From Odiellus spinosus (Eukaryota; Arthropoda; Arachnida; Opiliones; Phalangiidae), in contig OY987240.1 in NCBI GenBank assembly GCA_963920705.1, positions 6,536,766-6,600,765 of the forward strand: a DNA stretch of 64,000 bases. Direction: 5' to 3'. Under the pieces are notes generated by a model that was given only the letters and a program-made list of their open reading frames with translations, made no database searches and was not told the DNA's origin. This document shows, one piece after another, positions 1-11,431 of this stretch; within the stretch, counting starts at the first letter, position 1; every line of letters begins with the position of its first letter. Position numbers and translations under genes: made by a program.

Positions 1-3000
1 TTGAAAAACATGAGTTTGAAAAACATGAGTTTGAAAAACATGAGTTTGAAAAACATGATTTGAAAAACATGAGTTTGAAAAACATGAGTTTGAAAAACAT
101 GAGTTTGAAAAACATGAGTTTGAAAAACATGAGTTTGAAAAACATGATTTTGAAAAACATGATTTGAAAAACATGAGTTTGAAAAACATGATTTGAAAAA
201 CATGAGTTTGAAAAACATGAGTTTGAAAAACATGAGTTTGAAAAACATGAGTTTGAAAAACAAGAGTTTGAAAAACATGAGTTTGAAAAACATGAGTTTG
301 AAAAACATGAGTTTGAAAAACATGAGTTTGAAAAACATGAGTTTGAAAAACATGAGTTTGAAAAACATGAGTTTGAAAAACATGAGTTTGAAAAACATGA
401 GTTTGAAAAACATGAGTTTGAAAAACATGAGTTTGAAAAACATGAGTTTGAAAAACATGAGTTTGAAAAACATGAGTTTGAAAAACATGAGTTTGAAAAA
501 CATGAGTTTGAAAAACATGAGTTTGAAAAACATGAGTTTGAAAAACATGAGTTTGAAAAACATGAGTTTGAAAAACATGATTTGAAAAACATGAGTTTGA
601 AAAACATGAGTTTGAAAAACATGAGTTTGAAAAACATGAGTTTGAAAAACATGAGTTTGAAAAACATGATTTTGAAAAACATGATTTGAAAAACATGAGT
701 TTGAAAAACATGAGTTTGAAAAACATGAGTTTGAAAAACATGAGTTTGAAAAACATGAGTTTGAAAAACATGAGTTTGAAAAACATGAGTTTGAAAAACA
801 TGAGTTTGAAAAACATGAGTTTGAAAAACATGAGTTTGAAAAACATGAGTTTGAAAAACATGAGTTTGAAAAACATGATTTTGAAAAACATGATTTGAAA
901 AACATGATTTGAAAAACATGATTTGAAAAACATGATTTGAAAAACATGATTTGAAAAACAAGATTTGAAAAACAAGATTTGAAAAACAAGATTTGAAAAA
1001 CAAGATTTGAAAAACATGATTTGAAAAACATGAGTTTGAAAAACATGAGTTTGAAAAACATGAGTTTGAAAAACATGAGTTTGAAAAACATGAGTTTGAA
1101 AAACATGAGTTTGAAAAACATGAGTTTGAAAAACATGAGTTTGAAAAACATGAGTTTGAAAAACATGAGTTTGAAAAACATGATTTGAAAAACATGATTT
1201 GAAAAACATGATTTGAAAAACATGATTTGAAAAACATGATTTGAAAAACATGATTTGAAAAACATGATTTGAAAAACATGATTTGAAAAACATGATTTGA
1301 AAAACATGATTTGAAAAACATGATTTGAAAAACATGATTTGAAAAACATGATTTGAAAAACATGATTTGAAAAACATGATTTGAAAAACATGATTTGAAA
1401 AACATGATTTGAAAAACATGATTTGAAAAACATGATTTGAAAAACATGATTTGAAAAACATGATTTGAAAAACATGAGTTTGAAAAACATGAGTTTGAAA
1501 AACATGAGTTTGAAAAACATGAGTTTGAAAAACATGAGTTTGAAAAACATGAGTTTGAAAAACATGAGTTTGAAAAACATGAGTTTGAAAAACATGAGTT
1601 TGAAAAACATGATTTGAAAAACATGAGTTTGAAAAACATGAGTTTGAAAAACATGAGTTTGAAAAACATGAGTTTGAAAAACATGAGTTTGAAAAACATG
1701 AGTTTGAAAAACATGATTTTGAAAAACATGATTTGAAAAACATGAGTTTGAAAAACATGATTTGAAAAACATGAGTTTGAAAAACATGAGTTTGAAAAAC
1801 ATGAGTTTGAAAAACATGAGTTTGAAAAACAAGAGTTTGAAAAACATGAGTTTGAAAAACATGAGTTTGAAAAACATGAGTTTGAAAAACATGAGTTTGA
1901 AAAACATGAGTTTGAAAAACATGAGTTTGAAAAACATGAGTTTGAAAAACATGAGTTTGAAAAACATGAGTTTGAAAAACATGAGTTTGAAAAACATGAG
2001 TTTGAAAAACATGAGTTTGAAAAACATGAGTTTGAAAAACATGAGTTTGAAAAACATGAGTTTGAAAAACATGATTTTGAAAAACATGATTTGAAAAACA
2101 TGATTTGAAAAACATGATTTGAAAAACATGATTTGAAAAACAAGATTTGAAAAACAAGATTTGAAAAACAAGATTTGAAAAACAAGATTTGAAAAACATG
2201 ATTTGAAAAACATGAGTTTGAAAAACATGAGTTTGAAAAACATGAGTTTGAAAAACATGAGTTTGAAAAACATGAGTTTGAAAAACATGAGTTTGAAAAA
2301 CATGAGTTTGAAAAACATGAGTTTGAAAAACATGAGTTTGAAAAACATGAGTTTGAAAAACATGAGTTTGAAAAACATGATTTGAAAAACATGATTTGAA
2401 AAACATGATTTGAAAAACATGATTTGAAAAACATGATTTGAAAAAAATGATTTGAAAAATATGATTTGAAAAACATGATTTGAAAAACATGATTTGAAAA
2501 ACATGATTTGAAAAACATGATTTGAAAAACATGATTTGAAAAACATGATTTTGAAAAACAAGATTTGAAAAACAAGATTTGAAAAACATGATTTGAAAAA
2601 CATGAGTTTGAAAAACATGAGTTTGAAAAACATGAGTTTGAAAAACATGAGTTTGAAAAACATGATTTTGAAAAACATGATTTGAAAAACATGATTTGAA
2701 AAACATGATTTGAAAAACATGATTTGAAAAACATGATTTGAAAAACAAGATTTGAAAAACAAGATTTGAAAAACAAGATTTGAAAAACAAGATTTGAAAA
2801 ACAAGATTTGAAAAACATGAGTTTGAAAAACATGAGTTTGAAAAACATGAGTTTGAAAAACATGAGTTTGAAAAACATGAGTTTGAAAAACATGAGTTTG
2901 AAAAACATGAGTTTGAAAAACATGAGTTTGAAAAACATGAGTTTGAAAAACATGAGTTTGAAAAACATGAGTTTGAAAAACATGAGTTTGAAAAACATGA

Positions 3001-6000
3001 TTTGAAAAACATGATTTGAAAAACATGATTTGAAAAACATGATTTGAAAAACATGATTTGAAAAACATGATTTGAAAAACATGATTTGAAAAACATGATT
3101 TGAAAAACATGATTTGAAAAACATGATTTGAAAAACATGATTTGAAAAACATGATTTGAAAAACATGATTTGAAAAACATGATTTGAAAAACATGATTTG
3201 AAAAACATGATTTGAAAAACATGATTTGAAAAACATGATTTGAAAAACATGATTTGAAAAACATGATTTGAAAAACATGAGTTTGAAAAACATGAGTTTG
3301 AAAAACATGAGTTTGAAAAACATGAGTTTGAAAAACATGAGTTTGAAAAACATGAGTTTGAAAAACATGATTTGAAAAACATGAGTTTGAAAAACATGAG
3401 TTTGAAAAACATGAGTTTGAAAAACATGAGTTTGAAAAACATGATTTTGAAAAACATGATTTGAAAAACATGAGTTTGAAAAACATGAGTTTGAAAAACA
3501 TGAGTTTGAAAAACATGAGTTTGAAAAACATGAGTTTGAAAAACATGAGTTTGAAAAACATGAGTTTGAAAAACATGAGTTTGAAAAACATGAGTTTGAA
3601 AAACATGAGTTTGAAAAACATGAGTTTGAAAAACATGAGTTTGAAAAACATGAGTTTGAAAAACATGAGTTTGAAAAACATGAGTTTGAAAAACATGATT
3701 TTGAAAAACATGATTTGAAAAACATGATTTGAAAAACATGATTTGAAAAACATGATTTGAAAAACATGATTTGAAAAACAAGATTTGAAAAACAAGATTT
3801 GAAAAACAAGATTTGAAAAACAAGATTTGAAAAACATGATTTGAAAAACATGAGTTTGAAAAACAAGATTTGAAAAACATGATTTGAAAAACATGAGTTT
3901 GAAAAACATGAGTTTGAAAAACATGAGTTTGAAAAACATGAGTTTGAAAAACATGAGTTTGAAAAACATGAGTTTGAAAAACATGAGTTTGAAAAACATG
4001 AGTTTGAAAAACATGAGTTTGAAAAACATGAGTTTGAAGAACATGAGTTTGAAAAACATGATTTGAAAAACATGATTTGAAAAACATGATTTGAAAAACA
4101 TGATTTGAAAAACATGATTTGAAAAACATGATTTGAAAAACATGATTTGAAAAACATGATTTGAAAAACATGATTTGAAAAACATGATTTGAAAAACATG
4201 ATTTGAAAAACATGATTTGAAAAACATGATTTGAAAAACATGATTTGAAAAACATGATTTGAAAAACATGATTTTGAAAAACAAGATTTGAAAAACAAGA
4301 TTTGAAAAACATGATTTGAAAAACATGAGTTTGAAAAACATGAGTTTGAAAAACATGAGTTTGAAAAACATGAGTTTGAAAAACATGAGTTTGAAAAACA
4401 TGAGTTTGAAAAACATGATTTTGAAAAACATGATTTTGAAAAACATGATTTGAAAAACATGAGTTTGAAAAACATGAGTTTGAAAAACATGAGTTTGAAA
4501 AACATGAGTTTGAAAAACATGAGTTTGAAAAACATGAGTTTGAAAAACATGAGTTTGAAAAACATGAGTTTGAAAAACATGAGTTTGAAAAACATGAGTT
4601 TGAAAAACATGAGTTTGAAAAACATGATTTTGAAAAACATGATTTGAAAAACATGATTTGAAAAACATGATTTGAAAAACATGATTTGAAAAACAAGATT
4701 TAAAAACAAGATTTGAAAAACAAGATTTGAAAAACAAGATTTGAAAAACATGATTTGAAAAACATGAGTTTGAAAAATATGAGTTTGAAAAACATGAGTT
4801 TGAAAAACATGAGTTTGAAAAACATGAGTTTGAAAAACATGAGTTTGAAAAACATGAGTTTGAAAAACATGAGTTTGAAAAACATGAGTTTGAAAAACAT
4901 GAGTTTGAAAAACATGAGTTTGAAAAACATGAGTTTGAAAAACATGATTTGAAAAACATGAGTTTGAAAAACATGAGTTTGAAAAACATGAGTTTGAAAA
5001 ACATGAGTTTGAAAAACATGATTTGAAAAACATGAGTTTGAAAAACATGAGTTTGAAAAACATGAGTTTGAAAAACATGAGTTTGAAAAACATGAGTTTG
5101 AAAAACATGAGTTTGAAAAACATGAGTTTGAAAAACATGAGTTTGAAAAACATGAGTTTGAAAAACATGAGTTTGAAAAACATGAGTTTGAAAAACATGA
5201 GTTTGAAAAACATGAGTTTGAAAAACATGAGTTTGAAAAACATGAGTTTGAAAAACATGATTTTGAAAAACATGATTTGAAAAACATGATTTGAAAAACA
5301 TGATTTGAAAAACATGATTTGAAAAACATGATTTGAAAAACAAGATTTGAAAAACAAGATTTGAAAAACAAGATTTGAAAAACAAGATTTGAAAAACATG
5401 ATTTGAAAAACATGAGTTTGAAAAACATGAGTTTGAAAAACATGAGTTTGAAAAACATGAGTTTGAAAAACATGAGTTTGAAAAACATGATTTTGAAAAA
5501 CATGATTTGAAAAACATGATTTGAAAAACATGATTTGAAAAACATGATTTGAAAAACATGATTTGAAAAACATGATTTGAAAAACATGATTTGAAAAACA
5601 TGATTTGAAAAACATGATTTTGAAAAACAAGATTTGAAAAACAAGATTTGAAAAACAAGATTTGAAAAACAAGATTTGAAAAACATGATTTGAAAAACAT
5701 GAGTTTGAAAAACATGAGTTTGAAAAACATGAGTTTGAAAAACATGAGTTTGAAAAACATGAGTTTGAAAAACATGAGTTTGAAAAACATGAGTTTGAAA
5801 AACATGAGTTTGAAAAACATGAGTTTGAAAAACATGAGTTTGAAAAACATGATTTGAAAAACATGAGTTTGAAAAACATGAGTTTGAAAAACATGAGTTT
5901 GAAAAACATGAGTTTGAAAAACATGAGTTTGAAAAACATGATTTTGAAAAACATGATTTGAAAAACATGAGTTTGAAAAACATGAGTTTGAAAAACATGA

Positions 6001-6437
6001 GTTTGAAAAACATGAGTTTGAAAAACATGAGTTTGAAAAACATGAGTTTGAAAAACATGAGTTTGAAAAACATGAGTTTGAAAAACATGAGTTTGGAAAA
6101 CATGAGTTTGAAAAACATGAGTTTGAAAAACATGAGTTTGAAAAACATGAGTTTGAAAAACATGAGTTTGAAAAACATGAGTTTGAAAAACATGAGTTTG
6201 AAAAACATGAGTTTGAAAAACATGAGTTTGAAAAACATGATTTGAAAAACATGATTTGAAAAACATGATTTGAAAAACAAGATTTGAAAAACAAGATTTG
6301 AAAAACAAGATTTTGAAAAACATGATTTTGAAAAACATGATTTTGAAAAACATGATTTTGAAAAACATGATTTTGAAAAACATGATTTTGAAAAACATGA
6401 TTTTGAAAAACATGATTTTGAAAAACATGATTTGAAA
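1..6437. repeat. 14/15-bp satellite array with higher-order structure
   Basis: About 430 uninterrupted head-to-tail units of two lengths: a 15-mer TTGAAAAACATGAGT and a 14-mer TTGAAAAACATGAT, with a 15-nt TTTGAAAAACATGAT form and a CAAGAT variant of the 14-mer. The variants are not mixed at random. Runs of 6-26 15-mers alternate with runs of 14-mers, and the CAAGAT variant comes in clusters of 4-5 (near 958, 2138, 2747, 3778, 4693, 5339, 5632). A rare CAAGAG unit at ~262 recurs at ~1831, and identical long runs start at 3461 and 5023, giving a higher-order period of ~1.56 kb. Because the 15-mer is five codons, long reading frames (repeated MSLKN, or FKLMF on the other strand) appear; I do not regard them as coding. 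The array touches the window edge, so its true length is unknown. Confidence 0.97.
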
Positions 6438-7059
6438 AACTTTACGCAACTTCGTGTTTAAAGGAATCTCGAAACGCCATTCAAATTGTTCAAAGAGGTT
6501 TATGCATGCATAACATGCCCCTGCTAAAGCATCATTCTTTTCAGCCTTTTTTACAATGTCATGGGTCTAGCTATTTCTATGGGCTTGACCATCTTGTTAA
6601 AACCAACTCTCACGCTACTGTGTGCAAGTTATCGAGAAAATTCCGTTTTTTTTCCAAAATATAAAGCTTGTTTTCGCAAGATGATCAAAATTCGTTTGAT
6701 TTTTCGCGTGAGAGAAGTGGTTTTCGACTTTAAATTTAGCACTATACTCGTGAGCTACACATTCTGGCATGCTTGCGAACTTGATTTTAGGAGTATTGAA
6801 AATAAGCCTCCTTTGCTTGAATGTAGTTATTCCGCTAAACAGGCATTTTAAAATACGCACTGATTTATATTAGACATTCGTACCTTCTTTAATGCTAAGG
6901 TCATCAGTTCTTTTAAAGATAGCTTAACGTACGGGTTCTCTCATATGATTTCTCGATCTTCGTAATCTTAAATACATTTTGTCGAATACAGATACTCTCA
7001 GTTTGAATTTGATTACGTGATAAATGCACCATTTAATATTCTTAAGTTAAATGTTTCCA
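6438..7059. other. AT-rich intergenic DNA, nothing recognised
   Basis: Unique-looking AT-rich sequence between the satellite and the promoter-like block. Two opposite-strand open frames at 6561-6860 have no recognisable domain and look like chance. Confidence 0.6.
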
Positions 7060-7109
7060 TTCGCAATATTTAGCCGAAATGGGAAAATTGAATTCCAATA
7101 TTCTTATTG

Positions 7110-7316
7110 GCGTGTGAACGCGCCTTTATTTTCGTGTGAACGCGCCTTTATCTTCGTGTGAACGCGCCTTTATCTTCGTGTAAACGCACCTTAATTAACT
7201 AGCAATATTTAGCCGAAATGGGAAAATTAAATTCCAATATTCTTATAATATTCATATCTATATCATGGATACCCGTGTGAAGGCGCCTTCATTTTCGTGT
7301 AAACGCACCTTAATTA
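7110..7316. repeat. GTGTGAACGCGCC short repeats upstream of the candidate RNA unit
   Basis: The motif CGTGTGAACGCGCCTTTAT and close variants (CGTGTAAACGCACC, CGTGTGAAGGCGCC) occur six times. A ~45-bp segment (AGCCGAAATGGGAAAATT...) is also duplicated at 7070 and 7208. The motif recurs in inverted orientation at ~42198-42270, at a similar distance from the second copy of the downstream hairpin unit. It may therefore be an upstream control region that travels with the unit (inference). Confidence 0.6.
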
Positions 7317-7500
7317 ACTTAACTTTTTTGCCTAAAATCTTAAATATCTTCGAAACTCTCTTTTATATTAGCGAAATTTTAAATAAGATTACGTTAAACA
7401 ATTTAAATATTTTTAAATTACAATTTAAATGAATAATCCGTTTCAATTCACTAAAGATGTGATGGCATATGGCAAATTTGAGTTATACTATTTTTAATAC

Positions 7501-7507
7501 TATATAA
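7501..7507 (+). promoter_or_regulatory. TATA-box candidate of structured unit, copy 1
   Basis: TATATAA followed by GCGTTTCGAA. The inverted second copy has TATATAA followed by ACCGTTCGAA at 41850-41844. The distance from the TATA box to the first hairpin is 173 nt here and 175 nt there, so the arrangement is conserved between copies. Confidence 0.45.
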
Positions 7508-7534
7508 GCGTTTCGAATACCTTAACAGTTATCT

Positions 7535-8105
7535 GCAACTTAAAGCTGAAAAGAAAGGGGAAAACACCCCCTTGTCAATGTCGGGAGGTAGTAAATACAC
7601 CTGGCGCTCAGTGTAGATGCGAACGTAACCCTTGACCCGTAGAGGGGGAGAGTGGATGGTTTCAATGGTTGATTTGGATCATATTAGTGAGGGACGCCTC
7701 GCTAGTATGACCCGCTGAGATCGAAAACTGGAGGTTGGACCTTGGTGCGTGGATGGGCGGAGGTGATTATAACAGTGGGAGACGTCTCATTGGCTATAAT
7801 CGCCTTTAACTGTCAAGCATCGGGGTTCGACCGTAATGGTGATGGTGGAAGGCGATAGCATACAATGGGAGACGTCCTGTTGCACGTAATCGCAAGACAC
7901 CTGAAGCATATCAATGTGGCAACCACGCTTAAAGGAGGTAATTCCGTTGTACGGGATTGAATGATACGTCTCTAGACTTTTTGGCTTTAAGAGCTAGGTC
8001 ACGTGATATCCGGTTACACAGGAAGTGACACACAGACAGACAGACAGACAGACACGATCAGTGTAATACCTCCCCCTGAACTGAAGTTCAGTCGGGGAGG
8101 TAAAA
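7535..8105 (+). ncRNA. candidate structured ncRNA unit, copy 1
   Basis: There is no convincing reading frame, but four hairpins can be drawn: 7680-7709, 7762-7804, 7851-7893 and a near-perfect terminal one at 8068-8101 (ACCTCCCC... against ...CGGGGAGGT). Hairpins 2 and 3 share the apex GGGAGACGTC. The second copy (41248-41820, minus) keeps all four at nearly the same spacing. Where the inner stem of hairpin 2 differs, G-U pairs here are G-C pairs there, as expected if RNA pairing is maintained. The conserved single-stranded parts include TTAAAGGAGGTAATTCC. A TATA box lies ~30 nt before the assumed start. The start, end and strand are inferred; it could instead be a hairpin-rich non-autonomous transposon. 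I do not recognise the family. Confidence 0.4.
8030..8056. repeat. (GACA)n microsatellite
   Basis: Short GACA run just before the terminal hairpin of the structured unit. The other copy carries a (TGTC/TGTG) run at the same place. Confidence 0.85.
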
Positions 8106-8306
8106 ACACGCAAAAACGACGGGACGTAGCACTTACGCGGGACGGAGAGAAGAGAAAACCAACCGCTCCCGAGAAAAGCATAAGCGTTTTTCTTTGGGGC
8201 GGACGTGATAACCACTACACCATAGATACTTATCCTACAGCTTTTGTATATATTTTATAAAAGCAAAAATGACATAAAACACATAAGATCAATGAGAACT
8301 TAACAT

Positions 8307-8379
8307 TGTATACACCAGGGCTCGAACCTTGGTCCTTCCGCATGTTAGGCGGACGTGATAACCACTACACCATACATAC
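8307..8379 (-). tRNA. tRNA-Val(AAC)
   Basis: 73 nt; loop CTAACAT; acceptor stem GTATGTA/TGTATAC closes with two G-U pairs; B box intact. Confidence 0.65.
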
Positions 8380-8457
8380 TTGAGCAACAGGAACTTCTGT
8401 ACCTTTTATAAAAGAAAAAATTACATAAAATACCTATGATCAATGAAAGTTTAACAT

Positions 8458-8530
8458 TGTATCCACCAGGGCTAGAAACTTAGACCTTCCGCATGTGAGG
8501 CGGACGTGATAACCACTACACCATAGTTAA
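8458..8530 (-). tRNA. tRNA-Val(CAC)-like, degenerate
   Basis: Loop CTCACAT, but the B box reads GTTTCTAGC and the 5' acceptor strand is altered (ccatagttaa on the plus strand); probably inactive. Confidence 0.45.
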
Positions 8531-8607
8531 TCATCCTGCACCTTTTGTATATCTTTTATAAAAGCAAAAATGACATAAAATACATAAGATCAATGAGAAT
8601 ATAACAT

Positions 8608-8680
8608 TGTATACACCAGGGCTCGAACCTGGGTCCTTCCGCGTGTTAGGCGGACGTGATAACCACTAGACCATAGATAC
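8608..8680 (-). tRNA. tRNA-Val(AAC)
   Basis: 73 nt, loop CTAACAC, perfect T stem CCCAGG/CCTGG and intact B box; one base change in the D arm. Confidence 0.7.
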
Positions 8681-8757
8681 TTAGGAACGCGAGCTACTGT
8701 ACCTTTTATAAAAGCAAAAATGACTTAAAATACCAATGATCAATGAAAGGTTAACAT

Positions 8758-8829
8758 TGTATAACCAGGGCTCGAGCCTTGGTTCTTCCACGTGTTAGTC
8801 GGACGTGATAACCACTACACCATAGATAC
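8758..8829 (-). tRNA. tRNA-Val(AAC)-like
   Basis: 72 nt; one base lost in the 3' acceptor strand; loop CTAACAC; B box GGCTCGAGCC. Confidence 0.5.
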
Positions 8830-8901
8830 TTTAGGAGCTTCTGTACCTTTTAAAAAAGCAAAAAGGACATAAAATTCTTATGTTCAATGAAAGTTAAACA
8901 T

Positions 8902-8974
8902 TGTATCCACCAGGGCTAGAAACTTAGACCTTCCGCATGTGAGGCGGACGTGATAACCACTACACCATAGATAC
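8902..8974 (-). tRNA. tRNA-Val(CAC)-like, degenerate
   Basis: Same damaged B box (GTTTCTAGC) as the copy at 8458, 444 bp away, which suggests these two descend from one already damaged unit. Confidence 0.45.
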
Positions 8975-9042
8975 TCGTCCTGCACCTTTTGTATATCTTT
9001 TATAATAGCAAAAATGACATAAGATCAATGAGAATTTAACAA

Positions 9043-9115
9043 TGTATACACCAGGGCTCGAACCTTGGTCCTTCAGAATGTTAGTCGGATGTGATAAGCA
9101 GTACACCATAGATAC
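9043..9115 (-). tRNA. tRNA-Val(AAC)-like
   Basis: Loop CTAACAT, but the anticodon stem carries mismatches (TCCGA against TTCTG). Confidence 0.45.
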
Positions 9116-9193
9116 TTTAGGAACGCAAACTTCTGTACCTTTTATAAAAGCAAAAATGACATAAAATACTTATGATCAAAAAAAGTTTAACAT

Positions 9194-9266
9194 TGTATCT
9201 ACCAGGGCTCGAACCTGGGTCCTTCCGCATGTAAGGCGGACGTGATAACCACTACACCATAGATAC
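9194..9266 (-). tRNA. tRNA-Val(TAC)
   Basis: 73 nt, loop CTTACAT giving anticodon TAC; acceptor, anticodon and T stems all pair. One of the best-formed copies. Confidence 0.7.
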
Positions 9267-9343
9267 TTAAGAAAAGTAACTACTGTACCTTTTATAAAAG
9301 CAAAAATGACTTAAAATACCAATGATCAATGAAAGTTCAACAT

Positions 9344-9416
9344 TATACATACCATGTCTCGAACCTGGGTCCTTCCGCGTGTTATGCGGACGTGGTAATC
9401 ACTACACCATAGATAC
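9344..9416 (-). tRNA. tRNA-Val(AAC)-like
   Basis: Loop ATAACAC (position 32 changed) and a weakened 3' acceptor strand. Confidence 0.45.
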
Positions 9417-9493
9417 TTATCCTACAGCTTTTGTATATCTTTTATAAAAGCAAAAATGACATAAAACACATAAGATCAATGAGAACTTAACAT

Positions 9494-9566
9494 TGCATAC
9501 ACCAGGGCTCGAACCTTGGTTATCCCGCATGTTAGGCGGACGCGATAACCACTACACCATAGATTC
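9494..9566 (-). tRNA. tRNA-Val(AAC)
   Basis: Loop CTAACAT; intact B box; one mismatch at the acceptor end (GAATCTA). Confidence 0.55.
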
Positions 9567-9642
9567 TTAACAACAGGCACTACGTACCTTTTATTAATGC
9601 AAAAATGACATAAAATACATATGGTCAATGAAACTTTAACAT

Positions 9643-9715
9643 TGTATCTACCAGTGCTCGAAGCTGGGTCCTTCCGCGTGTTAGGCGGACGTGATAACCA
9701 CTACACCATAGATAC
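9643..9715 (-). tRNA. tRNA-Val(AAC)
   Basis: 73 nt; loop CTAACAC; T arm has two changes (CCAGCTTCGAGCACTGG) that still pair. Confidence 0.6.
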
Positions 9716-9792
9716 TTGAGCACAGGAACTACGGTACCTTTTATAAAAGCAAAAATGACTTAAAATACCAATGATCAATGAAAGTATAACAT

Positions 9793-9865
9793 TGTATCTA
9801 CCTGGGTTAGAAACTGATACCCTCCGCATGTGGGGCGTACGTGATAACCACTACACCATACATAC
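9793..9865 (-). tRNA. tRNA-Val(CAC)-like, degenerate
   Basis: Loop CCCACAT lacks U33, and the B box is GTTTCTAAC; likely inactive. Confidence 0.4.
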
Positions 9866-9937
9866 TTATCCTACAGTTTTGTATATCTTTTATAAAAGCA
9901 AAAATGACATAAAATACCAATGATCAATGAATAACAT

Positions 9938-10005
9938 TGTATCTCACCATGGCTAGAAACCTTCCGCATGTGAGGCGGACGTGATAACCACTACACCATA
10001 GATAC
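9938..10005 (-). pseudogene. tRNA-Val(CAC) pseudogene
   Basis: Only 68 nt: part of the T-arm/variable region is deleted and the B box is lost; loop CTCACAT remains. Confidence 0.55.
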
Positions 10006-10082
10006 TCATTCTGCACCTTTTGTATATCTTTTATGAAGGCAAAAATGACATAAAATACATAATATCAATGAGAATTTAACAT

Positions 10083-10155
10083 TGTATACACCAGGGCTCG
10101 AACCTTCGTTCTTCTGCATGTAAGTCGGACGTAATAAGCACTACACCATATATAC
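10083..10155 (-). tRNA. tRNA-Val(TAC)-like
   Basis: Loop CTTACAT; the anticodon stem and 5' acceptor strand carry mismatches. Confidence 0.45.
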
Positions 10156-10232
10156 TTCGGGAACAGGACTTCTGTACCTTTTATAAAAGCAAAAATGACA
10201 TAAAATACTTTTAATCAAAGAAAGTTTAACAT

Positions 10233-10305
10233 TGTATCTAGTAGGGCTCGAACCTGAGACCTTCCACGTGTGAGGCGGACGTGATAACCACTGCACCATA
10301 GACAC
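10233..10305 (-). tRNA. tRNA-Val(CAC)
   Basis: Loop CTCACAC; B box GGTTCGAGCC intact; the 3' acceptor strand has a change (CTACTAG). Confidence 0.55.
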
Positions 10306-10382
10306 TTCGCCTACATGTTTTGTATATCTTTTATAAAAGCAAAAATGACATAAAATACTGAAGTTCAATGAAAGTTTAATAT

Positions 10383-10454
10383 TATACCTACCAGGGCTCG
10401 AACCTGGGTCCTTCCGCGTTTAATGCGGACGTGATAACAGCTACACCTAGATAC
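10383..10454 (-). tRNA. tRNA-Val body with TAA (Leu) anticodon, degenerate
   Basis: The loop is ATTAAAC, so positions 34-36 read TAA. The body is one nucleotide short at the 5' side. More likely a decayed copy than a recoded tRNA. Confidence 0.4.
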
Positions 10455-10531
10455 ATAACAACCGTAACTACTGTACCTTTTGTAAAACCAAAAACGTCAT
10501 AAAACTCCAATGACCAATGAAAGTTTAACAT

Positions 10532-10604
10532 TGTATCTACCAGGGCTCGAACCTGAGACCTTCCGCGTGTGATGCAGACGTGATAACCACTACACCATAG
10601 ATAC
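10532..10604 (-). tRNA. tRNA-Val(CAC)
   Basis: Loop ATCACAC, intact acceptor stem and B box; one anticodon-stem mismatch. Confidence 0.55.
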
Positions 10605-10681
10605 TTATCGTGCAGCTTTTGTATATCTTTTATAAAAGTAAAAATGACCTAAAATACCTGAGATAAATAAAAATATAACAT

Positions 10682-10754
10682 TGTATCTACCAGGGCTCGA
10701 ACCTCGGTCCTTCCGCGTGTTAGGCGGACGTGATAACCACTACACCATAGATAC
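10682..10754 (-). tRNA. tRNA-Val(AAC)
   Basis: 73 nt, loop CTAACAC, perfect acceptor and anticodon stems, B box intact. Confidence 0.7.
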
Positions 10755-10832
10755 TTGCGCATCAGGAACTTCTGTACCTTTTATAAAAGAAAAAATGACA
10801 TAAAATACCAATGAGCAAAGAAAGTTTAACAT

Positions 10833-10906
10833 TGTATCTCACCATGGCTACAAACTTAGACCTTCCGCATGTGAGGCGGACGTGATAACCACTACACCAT
10901 AGAAAC
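10833..10906 (-). pseudogene. tRNA-Val(CAC) pseudogene
   Basis: 74 nt; the T arm is altered (GTTTGTAGCC in place of the B box) and the 5' end is changed; loop CTCACAT. Confidence 0.5.
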
Positions 10907-10982
10907 ACATCCTGCACCTTTTGTATATCTTTTATAAAAGCATAATGACATAAAACACATAACATCAATGAGAATTTAACAC

Positions 10983-11055
10983 TGTATACACCAGGGCTCG
11001 AACCTTGGTCCTTCCGCATGTTAGACGGACGTGATAAGCACTACACCATAGATAC
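10983..11055 (-). tRNA. tRNA-Val(AAC)
   Basis: Loop CTAACAT, B box intact, one anticodon-stem mismatch. Confidence 0.55.
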
Positions 11056-11131
11056 TTAACAAAAGGCACTACTGTACCTTTTATAAAACCAAAAATGACA
11101 GAGAACACCAATGATTAATAAAGTTTAACAT

Positions 11132-11204
11132 TGTATCTACCAGGGTTCGAACCTGAGACCTTCCGCGTGTGAGGCGGACGTGATAACCACTACCCCATAT
11201 ACAC
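11132..11204 (-). tRNA. tRNA-Val(CAC)
   Basis: Loop CTCACAC and consensus B box GGTTCGAACCC; the 5' acceptor strand (GTGTATA) pairs imperfectly. Confidence 0.55.
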
Positions 11205-11281
11205 TATGCCGACACGTATTGTATATCTTTTATAAATGCAAAAATGACATAAAATACTGAACTTCAAGGAAAGTTTAACAT

Positions 11282-11354
11282 TGTACCTACCAGGGCACGA
11301 ACCTGGGTCCTTCCGCGTGTTAGGCGGACGTGATAACCACTACACCATAGATAC
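11282..11354 (-). tRNA. tRNA-Val(AAC)
   Basis: 73 nt; loop CTAACAC; B box reads GTTCGTGCC. Confidence 0.6.
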
Positions 11355-11431
11355 TTATCAACAAACTCTACTGTACCTTTTATAAAAGCAAAAATTACAT
11401 AAAATACATATGGTCAGCGAAAGTGTAACAT

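Noticed and set aside
4700-6280. 526-codon minus-strand frame and many MSLKN-repeat plus-strand frames in the satellite
   Set aside because: They follow only from the 15-bp unit length and switch frame at each 14-mer; no start context, domain or composition of a real protein.
6561-6860. Overlapping 96- and 81-codon frames on opposite strands
   Set aside because: No recognisable motif, neither supported by promoter or poly(A) signals.
7824-7834. Pol III B box (GGTTCGACC) in the structured unit
   Set aside because: Present only in copy 1; the same place in copy 2 has no B box, so it is unlikely to drive the unit.
8068-8101. Histone-type 3' stem-loop
   Set aside because: Stem is far longer than the 6-bp histone stem and the flanking consensus is missing.
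7890-8105. Hammerhead-type ribozyme in the structured unit
   Set aside because: The core strings CTGATGA and GAAA are not present in the required arrangement in either copy.
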